This document shows, one piece after another, positions 47,286 through 53,774 of a DNA stretch of 53,774 nt. Every line of letters starts with the position of its first letter. The first letter of the stretch is position 1. Source of the stretch: Desulfomicrobium macestii (GTDB taxonomy: Bacteria; Desulfobacterota; Desulfovibrionia; Desulfovibrionales; Desulfomicrobiaceae); contig NZ_JADBGG010000032.1 of NCBI RefSeq assembly GCF_014873765.1, positions 1-53,774 on the forward strand, written 5' to 3'. Made by a program: the position numbers and the translations under genes. The notes under the pieces are model-generated. The model saw nothing but the letters and a program-made list of their open reading frames with translations. It was not told the DNA's origin and searched no databases.

Positions 47286-48467
47286 ATGGGCTACGAGTGG
47301 AAAAAGACAAAGTATGAGGGGATCAGGTACCGCGAGCATCCGACACGCCAGCATGGTGTGCGTAAGGATCGTTATTATGTCCTTCGGCAACGTGTCAACG
47401 GGCGGCGAGTTGAAGAGGCCTTGGGGTGGGAATCTCAGGGTTTCAATTTGCAGAAAGTGCGCGAGATTCAGTCAGCTTTGCTCCTAGCTGCGAAGACTGG
47501 TAGTGGCCCACGGACACTGGCCGAAATGCGGGCCGCTGATGAACAGGCCCGCAAACGAGAAGAAGAAAATAAGGAGATTGAACGAAACAAGTCGATATCG
47601 ATAAGCGACTACTGGGACACATATCTTGCCTTCGCAAAAACCAAAAAAGGTGAGTCTAGCTGGGAAAAGGAAGAATCGCACTATAGAAATTGGATTTCCC
47701 AAGTCCTGGGAGATGTGCCGATCCGAGAGCTTTATAGACTTGAACATTGGGATAAGTTGATGGCGGTCCTTGTAGATGCAAATTTAGCGCCAAGGACTCG
47801 TCAGTATGTGGCTTTTACACTCCGTCAATGCGTTGTTCATGCATATAAAAGGGGTATGGTTGACGCACCGCCGCCGCAGCTAAAGGATGTCGGGGCTGTG
47901 CTGAAGCCGAATAGCAATCAGCGGACTAGGGTTATTTCAACTGAAGAGTTTAAGCAGATCCTTAATAACTTGCGAGAAAAAGACGAATATGCGTATAGAA
48001 TGACTGTTTTCGCAGCTATTACCTGTTGTAGAGCATCGCAAGCTTACGATCTTGAGTGGGGCGATATAGATTTTTCTGAGCGTACTGCGCTTGTAAAAGA
48101 AAAAGATCATACGAAAAGAAAAATATATCTTGGCGACAAGGTCATGGATATGCTGAGAGATATGGATAGAGTTGGAGATTATGTTTTTGTAAATGAATCT
48201 GGAGACAAATACAAACAAGCGCCAAAGTCATTTGCTAACGTAGTCAAGAAACTTGGTTTGAATAAAGGGCGTCGTCGTTTAAATAAGATAGTATTTCATT
48301 CACTCAGGCACACTGGAGCTACTAGGCTTGGCAAATTGATACCTTTGCGAGATTTAATGGATGTTATCGGTTGGAAAACAGCCACTATTGCTATGCGATA
48401 TCAAAAAACTGAGAAGGAAATTCAAGATAAAGCGACGATTGAGCTGGAGAAAATGGTATTGAGCTAA
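47286..48467 (+). CDS. tyrosine integrase of the genomic island
   Basis: 393 aa, phage-type site-specific recombinase. Catalytic residues are Arg (about 249, TCCRASQAYDLEW), HxxR (H338, R341, FHSLRHTGATRLG), Trp (about 363, VIGW) and Tyr (about 372, MRYQKT). The N-terminal half is Arg- and Lys-rich DNA-binding sequence (arm and core-binding domains). A run of G residues gives a strong ribosome site before the ATG at 47286; an upstream ATG at 47211 is less likely. It lies 150 bp from the tRNA-Leu fragment, so it most probably made the insertion. Confidence 0.92.
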   Translation: MGYEWKKTKYEGIRYREHPTRQHGVRKDRYYVLRQRVNGRRVEEALGWESQGFNLQKVREIQSALLLAAKTGSGPRTLAEMRAADEQARKREEENKEIERNKSISISDYWDTYLAFAKTKKGESSWEKEESHYRNWISQVLGDVPIRELYRLEHWDKLMAVLVDANLAPRTRQYVAFTLRQCVVHAYKRGMVDAPPPQLKDVGAVLKPNSNQRTRVISTEEFKQILNNLREKDEYAYRMTVFAAITCCRASQAYDLEWGDIDFSERTALVKEKDHTKRKIYLGDKVMDMLRDMDRVGDYVFVNESGDKYKQAPKSFANVVKKLGLNKGRRRLNKIVFHSLRHTGATRLGKLIPLRDLMDVIGWKTATIAMRYQKTEKEIQDKATIELEKMVLS

Positions 48468-48489
48468 GGATAAGGTTGAGTCGACGGGA

Positions 48490-48640
48490 GCTTGGTCAGT
48501 TGCGTGAAAAAACCTTCTAGACGATGAGGTCATCAGGTTTCTTGTAATCCGCCAGGAGGAGGGAGTTGATCGGGTCGACTAGAAGAGGCTGAGGGCGATT
48601 ATCGACAACTGACCGTTTACACGAAATTTAAATGCCCAGA
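48490..48640 (-). pseudogene. IS256-family transposase remnant
   Basis: On the minus strand a short stretch reads DPINSLLLADYKKPDDLI, like the N-terminal region of mutator/IS256 transposases, then breaks into stops and continues one frame over as TQLTK. The nearby bases CCGTTTACACGAAATTT (48610-48626) resemble the end of such an element. Only this fragment is left, so it is not functional. Confidence 0.5.
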
Positions 48641-48656
48641 GTGTTGATGGGTTGTA

Positions 48657-48983
48657 TTAAAAATCAAATTTTTTATCATCTTGAATGATGTTGTTATAAT
48701 TATTTTTGAAATTATCTTCGGAAAGATGATTTTTGTATGAATCTTTCATGGGATTTGCAATTTGAAGTATTTGTCGCTCTATCTGCATTGCGTATAAAAT
48801 ATCAATAATATTTTTTATAGGGGTTTCTGGGTCACCTTTTTCAATTTTTTCAATTGTAGTGGGGCTTAATTCGGAAATTTCTGCTAATTTCTGGATTGAT
48901 AGTTCTCTTCTTAATCTGGCAGATTTTAAGTTTTTTCCAACCTTCATAGAAAGAACTTCAGTCATGCTAAATGATTTTTTCAT
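48657..48983 (-). CDS. XRE-family regulator
   Basis: About 108 aa, AT-rich codons. The helix-turn-helix (GKNLKSARLRRELSIQKLAE, then ISELSPTTIEKIEKGD) is typical of Cro/CI-type regulators at about residues 15-65; the rest is Asn- and Lys-rich. The ATG at 48983 is preferred; TTG at 49016 would give 119 aa. It lies 41 bp downstream of the 182-aa gene, probably in one operon, as in toxin-antitoxin or prophage regulator pairs. Confidence 0.75.
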   Translation of the reverse strand: MKKSFSMTEVLSMKVGKNLKSARLRRELSIQKLAEISELSPTTIEKIEKGDPETPIKNIIDILYAMQIERQILQIANPMKDSYKNHLSEDNFKNNYNNIIQDDKKFDF

Positions 48984-49024
48984 AGATGAAATATCCTCTA
49001 ATAATATTTTCTTCAAATTAATAC

Positions 49025-49573
49025 TTATTCGTGATAGAGTTTTTCATAATTGGGTGCGCCAAGCATGGCAAAAAATGGTAAATATCTCCATGTTTTTAAC
49101 TCATGTCTTTTCACATAATATCTGGTTCTGCATAATCTGAACAAGCTTTTTATTATTTGTTTTGTTGTATAATTAAACCCTTTTGCACCTAAAAATAATT
49201 GTATAAATAATATTATCGTGTCTAAATTAGTTTCGTTAATTATAAATATTTTTTTCATGTCATCTGGGAGATCGTATATTTCGAAAAGAATAGTCTTTAT
49301 AAGTTCTTCGCTTATTGTAGGTAATTCTATTTGTTTGAAATGCGCTTTTCCGCTGTTGTCAACATGTATAGTATATCCAGATTCGATAGCAATGTCGTAA
49401 TCATTTTCTTTGAATGAAAAAGTAGAAAATGATCGTTGGCGGTCACATTCTACTGATTTTTCAACGTTTAACGGGCTATTGTGGTGGACAGGATAGCTGA
49501 AATAAAAATCTTTATATAAATCAGATTCGATTTTTAAGTAATCGGGAGTTGAGACAAGGTAAGAGTGTTTCAT
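49025..49573 (-). CDS. unrecognised 182-aa island protein
   Basis: No family recognised. The start has a good site (AAGGAGATG). The product has no signal peptide; the C-terminal third is basic (SLFRLCRTRYYVKRHELKTW) with hydrophobic helices before it (TIILFIQLFLGAKGF). Its gene is followed by an XRE regulator on the same strand and diverges from a CI-like repressor across a 220-bp spacer. It could be the effector half of a two-gene module with the XRE protein. Base composition is much more AT-rich than the core genome. Confidence 0.65.
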   Translation of the reverse strand: MKHSYLVSTPDYLKIESDLYKDFYFSYPVHHNSPLNVEKSVECDRQRSFSTFSFKENDYDIAIESGYTIHVDNSGKAHFKQIELPTISEELIKTILFEIYDLPDDMKKIFIINETNLDTIILFIQLFLGAKGFNYTTKQIIKSLFRLCRTRYYVKRHELKTWRYLPFFAMLGAPNYEKLYHE

Positions 49574-49794
49574 AAGTCACATCTCCTTTTTGGGGCTAGA
49601 AGTTAATCAAATCATGAACAATAATTTAGTAAATAAATATAACCCTTTAATTCAGTTGGTTGGTCGCCATTGAGGTTGATAAGTTTTTGAGGTTTGAGTA
49701 CTCTGTGAGTGTTAGTTAGTTTTTAACTAATAGTCTTGAGCGAATTTGTCAAAAATAAATTAATTTAAAATTATCAAAATCTTGGACAAAATAG
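49574..49794. promoter_or_regulatory. divergent control region with inverted repeat
   Basis: AT-rich 220-bp spacer between leftward and rightward regulator operons. It contains the inverted repeat TTAGTTA-N5-TAACTAA (49712-49730), about 65 bp upstream of the CI-like repressor gene, which could be an operator for either regulator. No open frame of interest. Confidence 0.45.
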
Positions 49795-50502
49795 ATGCCA
49801 GCTTCATTAGACAACTCTGAGCTTAGTAAAGAACAGGCTGCGGTAGGCTTGGATTCTCAAGGAAGGGCGTCCGCTGAAAATAATGATGCCGCCTCATTTG
49901 AGGTAATATTGTCCAGAATGCTTGCTGTAATCGGCGGGGAGCGTCCGGCAGATCTTGCGGGTGTCTTGGGTATCTCGCAGGCGTCAGTGTCAGGTGCCAA
50001 GAAAAGGAAAAATATCCCTGATAATTGGTTTTGGGCAATTTCAGATAAGTATGGGGTATCAGTCGACTGGCTTCGGAATGGTACAGGGGAAATTCCGGAG
50101 GGCGTTGGGTTTAATGTTAAGACTATGCCTGTTAAAAAGGTTAGGAATGAGAGAGTTGTTCAGAGCCAAGGGCGTATGTCTCGGACAAGATCTAGTTCTC
50201 AATCTTGTTCGATTGAAACGCATGGTGATGAAACAGATTTAGATATCGTTGAGCTTCTTGGGAAGGTTGTTGAGATTTTAAAATCGGAGAGCGTATATTC
50301 AGTTGCAATGGTTCATAATATACAAGCTTTTCACCAATCTATTCGTAACGATCGAGAAATAGATAGGTTGCGAAACAAGCTTGATCACAATAAGCATATA
50401 TTAGAAATACAGGTAGATGATATTGTGAATGGGTTTAAGGTTTTTCAAGAGGAAAATGAGTTGTTCAAAAAGCAAAAAGTTGAAAATAATAAAAATGATT
50501 AA
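49795..50502 (+). CDS. CI-like repressor without peptidase domain
   Basis: 235 aa. Residues about 35-100 match the phage CI repressor helix-turn-helix family (LAGVLGISQASVSGAKKRKN, then IPDNWFWAISDKYGVSVDWL). After a Ser/Arg-rich linker the C-terminus is a probable coiled coil (DREIDRLRNKLDHNKHILEI) instead of the LexA-like S24 autocleavage domain. It could therefore dimerise but should not respond to RecA by self-cleavage. The ribosome site is weak. Divergent from the 182-aa/XRE pair. Confidence 0.8.
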   Translation: MPASLDNSELSKEQAAVGLDSQGRASAENNDAASFEVILSRMLAVIGGERPADLAGVLGISQASVSGAKKRKNIPDNWFWAISDKYGVSVDWLRNGTGEIPEGVGFNVKTMPVKKVRNERVVQSQGRMSRTRSSSQSCSIETHGDETDLDIVELLGKVVEILKSESVYSVAMVHNIQAFHQSIRNDREIDRLRNKLDHNKHILEIQVDDIVNGFKVFQEENELFKKQKVENNKND

Positions 50503-50529
50503 CATTGAACGCGCCAAAAAAGTCATTGT

Positions 50530-50740
50530 GCACTGAGCCCGACCTGGACGGTCGTAGCGTTAGACCAAGGTGGTCGGTTGATCGGGGTTGCCGCCACGGA
50601 AGGGTCATAGATATGACGTCGAGTTGTCGGACGTTCCGGCTCCTTGAGGACTTGCAGTGTGGTTTCGTCCATGTTGGCGAGGGTCCGCTTGGCTATGTGA
50701 CCTGGAAGAACGGATTCGCCGGGGTCTCGCTGAAGGGTAG
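50530..50740 (-). pseudogene. IS66-family transposase fragment
   Basis: Read on the minus strand, one frame gives HIAKRT and ANMDETTLQVLKEPERPTT, closely like the catalytic core of IS66 transposases (ADETTVQVLKEPGR). A frame change further on gives an RYDR-like continuation. Only an internal fragment is left. It joins the istB fragment at about 50740. Confidence 0.6.
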
Positions 50741-50745
50741 GTGTT

Positions 50746-50965
50746 GATCTCGTCGATAATCAACGGTCTCGGGCCAAGCGGGACAGGGAATGTTGCACTT
50801 AGCCATTTGGCCATGGTTCTGGGCTATCTGCCCACGCAGTATGGCATCAAGGTCCGCTTCATGTCTGCGGCGTATCTGATGCTTTATCTGGAGAGCGCAA
50901 AACGTCAGGGCGCTACAAAGATTGCCTCAAATGGAGCGTCCTTGATCAGAGGAAAATTTTGTCCT
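50746..50965 (+). pseudogene. istB (IS21 helper ATPase) fragment, frameshifted
   Basis: Reads [20 protein letters not shown], the Walker A region of IstB (normally GPSGTGKTHLA) with a disrupted lysine, then [24 protein letters not shown] frameshift follows, and the next frame continues with [14 protein letters not shown] as in IstB. The Walker B and rest are gone, so it is a dead remnant of an IS21-family element. Confidence 0.65.
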
Positions 50966-51004
50966 CTTTGCGGTTCATCTTTTTGTTTTCATTGGTATGA
51001 AATG

Positions 51005-53203
51005 TCAAAAAATATCTGAAGTTATTTCTTTATATATGTTGGACTTGTCGCTAGGCAAAAATCTAGCATAATGATCTTTGACAGTTTGTTCGTCATCATT
51101 AATTGCCATTGCAGCAAGTGCATATGATCCAGTTTTTTTTATGACATGGGTTGCGATTATGTCGCGTAATGCATGCGGTCCATGCGGCTGCAAATTTTCA
51201 ATTCCTGGATCAATTCTGTACTTATGATAACACATGTACTGTTTGGTAAAATTTTTTATCATTTTCGAAAACGATTTTTCTGAATATTGTTTGTTTTTAT
51301 TTGTGACAATTAGATATTGATTTGTATTATTAAATAATATGTTTTTAACTGATGTGTAATTTTCAATGTCTTTGTATAGATTGTTAGTATTTGAAATTTC
51401 AGTATATGTTCTTTTTTTGTTTTTTACTCTGTTTGCAGGGACATCAATGTAGTACATATCGGCAATTTTAAAAAGTTGCTCGTTTTTTTCATTGTGTCCA
51501 TCAGTCTGCATAATAGATCTTGTGTTTTTTGCTCGTAATGCTGTTTGAAGAATTATCATTAGGCTTAAATAGCCATTCATAAAATTAAAAAATTCTAATG
51601 GCCTTGTATCAATATATGAAATTCTACTCCTTACTTTGCAAAGTAAAGATAGGTATTCTTTGATCGGTTCGTCAGAATTTAATACTGGCTCAATTGGCTT
51701 AAAAGGGTCGCGTGATTTTTCTATGGAGCCGTTTCTGTCGATTTGTGTGCTTTTATACGTTGAATTAATTTGTTTTTTTAATTCTGTATAATACTTGCGT
51801 GTTTGTAGGCAAAATTTTTTCCAACCTTTTTCAGTGAGAATGTCGAATTCGCCCATATCAAACGTGGTCAGTGAAGATAGTTTTTGAATTAGAGTTTCAT
51901 TAGCATAAAAATTTGTTTGATAAATAAATCCGTAATTTTCTCGCAATAGTCCGCACACAAGTACGAGGAATTGAATGTCATCGGAGCATATCTTTCCGCG
52001 TTTATTGATTTTAAACTGTATATATTTATAAACGAGATTTTTGTTTAAAAGTAAAGACAGGGAGTAGTCCTGTTTTTGAATCTTATCAGACTGCTCAAAT
52101 TTGTCTATATATCCAAAAAAATATAAAATAGCGTCTTTATTTTTTTTGGAGGTGGCTGAATTCCATGACTTAAGTTTGCTGTAATTTATATCAGGGATTA
52201 ACGACTCTTTAAATTCAATTAAGTTTAGCAGTTCATTTTTTAAGAGTGGTGATTGGTCAAGTTCTTTGTATTGGTATTGGTTTTTAGCGTTTTCTGCGCA
52301 TTTTTTGCTAAATTCGTTGTCGGCGATAACAATGTTGTTCATAATCCATTTGCACACTTCGATTTTTTTTTCATCTGTAGCTGTTTTAAATTCGAAGTTT
52401 AGGTTTGATAAATACGGTTTGAGGATGGTGTATTTTTCAACATAATAATTGGGAAGATCTGATTTTTTGATATCCTCTGTGGTGTTTTTTTTTGGCAACT
52501 TGTTTAATAATGTATGCTTCGGTAAGTTATATGCTTTTTCAAGTTTCATGACAATTTCAGTATTTTTTGGCGTGTTGACACCTCGGATAATGTGTTTCGC
52601 ATTTCCTTTTTTTATATTTGCAAGTTTTTCTACCTGGCGTATTGATAGGCCGCTTTCTTCGTGAATTTTCTTGATGGTTTCAGCAAAGCTATCGGGTAGA
52701 TTTTTTGAGATAGCGTAGCTATCATAATATTCTTTAATTTTTAATGCAAATTTGATATATTTTTGTTTAGTTTCAATTTTTTTGTCATTGAATATGGTCT
52801 CTATGGCATATTTGTATTTTTTAAATTCTAAATTGAACAGATCGTCTATATAATCATCTTCTGATTTTTCAAAGTGTTTCATTATTGACTTGAATACAGT
52901 CATAATTCCATTATTTTTTGAGTAATCTCTCAAACTTGCTTTCTCTGCATATGATAAAAAATCACGTACGCATATTTTTGTGTATACATTGTTGAGAATT
53001 GGTTGGTTAGCTAAAATTTCTTTTCTTTGATTTATCATTTTTCTTGCAGTCATTGATTTTAGATATTTGACAGGCAATTTTGTTGCTTCTGCTATTTCAT
53101 AGAGGTCGACAGTGTCGTTTCTCAATCCTGATTCGGGCAAGAATTTTATTTCTCTTAGGTAATTTTCTAAAATTGTTTTGTTTTCTTTGTTTGTCTTATT
53201 CAT
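51005..53203 (-). CDS. 732-aa tyrosine recombinase-like protein with internal helix-turn-helix
   Basis: Very AT-rich and Lys/Asn-rich. The C-terminal ~180 residues carry the tyrosine-recombinase set: Arg about 557 ([13 protein letters not shown]), HxxR at H677/R680 ([12 protein letters not shown]) and Tyr about 712 (VKDHYARF). The usual histidine or tryptophan before the tyrosine appears to be replaced (AINDDEQTV). Residues about 174-236 form an XRE-like helix-turn-helix ([20 protein letters not shown]), unusual inside a recombinase, and another possible HTH lies at residues 32-60. The family was not identified; about twice the size of a normal integrase. GAGGAT precedes the ATG, and the palindrome TTGATATCA lies 18 bp upstream of it. 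Confidence 0.75.
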
Positions 53204-53413
53204 GTTTTAGATCCTCATGATTGATATCAAATAATCCATCGGAAAATGATTTTTTTTCTATTTTTTAAATAACTATCTGTAATATTGGTGATAAATAAAG
53301 AAGATATTTACTTGGTTATTTTCAGCTAGGCAGGTTTATATTTTTTTCCAAAATCAATTATTTTTTTACTAACTAGCTGATTTAATTTTCTAATAATTTA
53401 AAGAATTGCCTAA
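53204..53413. other. AT-rich spacer between recombinase and ribbon-helix-helix gene
   Basis: Very AT-rich; no gene seen. It should contain the leftward promoter of the 732-aa gene. The palindrome TTGATATCAA is at 53221-53230, and a second copy of the motif is at 53430-53438, just inside the next gene. Confidence 0.5.
53221..53230. promoter_or_regulatory. candidate operator TTGATATCAA upstream of the recombinase
   Basis: Perfect 10-bp palindrome whose near edge is 18 bp upstream of the A of the start codon at 53203. The same core is at 53596-53604, at the same distance from the ribbon-helix-helix start, and a third copy is at 53430-53438. An 8-bp palindromic core suits binding by a ribbon-helix-helix dimer. 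Confidence 0.5.
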
Positions 53414-53578
53414 TTAATTATTTTTTCTGTTGATATCACTTTTTCTGGCTTCTTTTATATGACTTTCGATGATGCTGTTTAAGTACTGATTCATGCTTGT
53501 TAGGTTTTTTTTAGCCAACATTTTTATTGATTCAATGTTTTCGTTGTTTGTTCTGAGTAGATATTTTTGTGTTTTCAT
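53414..53578 (-). CDS. ribbon-helix-helix (Arc/CopG-like) DNA-binding protein
   Basis: 54 aa. A short strand (TQKYLLRT) is followed by two helices (NIESIKMLAKKN and SMNQYLNSIIESHIKEA), the pattern of Arc/CopG-type repressors. AAAGAGGGAC gives a good ribosome site for the ATG at 53578; an upstream in-frame ATG at 53605 would overlap the candidate operator. It is probably a local repressor of itself and of the recombinase gene downstream on the same strand. Confidence 0.7.
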   Translation of the reverse strand: MKTQKYLLRTNNENIESIKMLAKKNLTSMNQYLNSIIESHIKEARKSDINRKNN

Positions 53579-53595
53579 ATTTTGTCCCTCTTTAA

Positions 53596-53604
53596 TTGAT
53601 ATCA
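53596..53604. promoter_or_regulatory. candidate operator TTGATATCA upstream of the ribbon-helix-helix gene
   Basis: Same motif as at 53221, with its near edge also exactly 18 bp upstream of the start codon (53578). This supports one regulator controlling both genes. See the related finding. Confidence 0.5.
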
Positions 53605-53629
53605 TCGGATTTTAATTTTTTTTTAAATT

Positions 53630-53662
53630 CACAAAAAAAAGCGGCTTGCGCCGCTTTTTTTT
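53630..53662. terminator. bidirectional terminator
   Basis: Stem GCGGC/GCCGC with loop TTGC (53641-53654 approximately), flanked by an A-run on the left and a T-run on the right, so it can end transcription in both directions. It insulates the island module from the insertion element at the right edge. Confidence 0.75.
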
Positions 53663-53685
53663 GTTGATTATATTTTTTTATGCGC

Positions 53686-53774
53686 ATTCCGGACAAACTG
53701 ACCAGTGATTCCACTGCAAACTGCCCACCTGTTCCGGCTGAAACTGACCAGGAAATCGGAGCGAAGCGACGCTG
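53686..53774 (+). mobile_element. left end of an IS21-family insertion sequence (partial)
   Basis: Three tandem 22-23 bp units each of the form (A/G)TTCC...AAACTG(A/C)CCA begin at 53686, 53708 and 53731. Such multiple terminal repeats before istA are typical of IS21-family elements, where IstA binds. The istA and istB genes should lie to the right of the window. The boundary cannot be fixed because the outer inverted repeat was not identified with certainty. Confidence 0.55.

Noticed and set aside
53597-53605. ATG at 53605 as start of the ribbon-helix-helix protein
   Set aside because: It would place the candidate operator within the coding sequence, and the good ribosome site fits the ATG at 53578.

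Overview
The window looks like a chromosome segment of a GC-rich sulfate-reducing deltaproteobacterium (Desulfovibrionales, most like Desulfomicrobium or Desulfovibrio). This is inferred from gene content and order: HrcA/CIRCE-type groESL, a hydrogenase-4-like membrane complex, a dcw cluster of Desulfovibrio type, and outer-membrane (Gram-negative) proteins. No database search was possible.

Layout. 1-1100: end of an unidentified gene and an unrecognised 279-aa protein of lower GC. 1430-1953: a five-gene minus-strand tRNA operon (Lys, Glu-CUC, Glu-UUC, Gln-CUG, Glu-UUC) with a visible promoter and terminator. 1963-3246: serS. 3390-5547: groES-groEL with a CIRCE operator. 5585-15466: an eight-gene minus-strand operon for a complex I / hydrogenase-4-like membrane complex. 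Its catalytic subunit lacks the cysteines that bind the NiFe site, so it is an Ehr-type (energy-converting hydrogenase-related) complex rather than a hydrogenase. A PtsN-like regulator lies between two paralogous antiporter-like subunits. 15990-31855: the division and cell-wall cluster mraZ-rsmH-ftsL-ftsI-murE-murF-mraY-murD-ftsW-murG-murC-ftsQ-ftsA-ftsZ, mostly with 4-bp overlaps and without murB or ddl, followed by a radical SAM gene. 33542-39215: a periplasmic beta-propeller diguanylate cyclase divergent from a TonB-dependent receptor. 39220-39607: long hairpin repeats. 39607-42617: a polar amino-acid ABC transporter with no ATPase gene in view, and a universal stress protein. 43050-46036: Pal, an L,D-transpeptidase and a YcbK-like protein, all envelope functions. 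46164-46960: a PemK/MazF-like toxin with an unusual TPR-like partner.

From 47072 the sequence changes character. A 3' fragment of tRNA-Leu(UAA) is followed by a tyrosine integrase and an AT-rich stretch that runs off the right edge. This is read as an integrated genomic island whose left junction is the tRNA fragment. It holds a regulator pair (182-aa unknown plus XRE protein), a CI-like repressor, decayed IS256, IS66 and IS21 remnants, an unusual 732-aa tyrosine recombinase with an internal XRE-like helix-turn-helix, and a 54-aa ribbon-helix-helix protein. The last two genes each carry the palindrome TTGATATCA at exactly the same distance upstream of their start codons, which suggests a co-regulated two-gene module. 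The window ends inside the terminal repeats of an IS21-family element.

The best candidates for new biology are the PtsN-equipped Ehr operon, the recombinase/ribbon-helix-helix module with its shared operator, the PemK plus TPR-like pair, the receptor/propeller-cyclase pair and the long hairpin elements.
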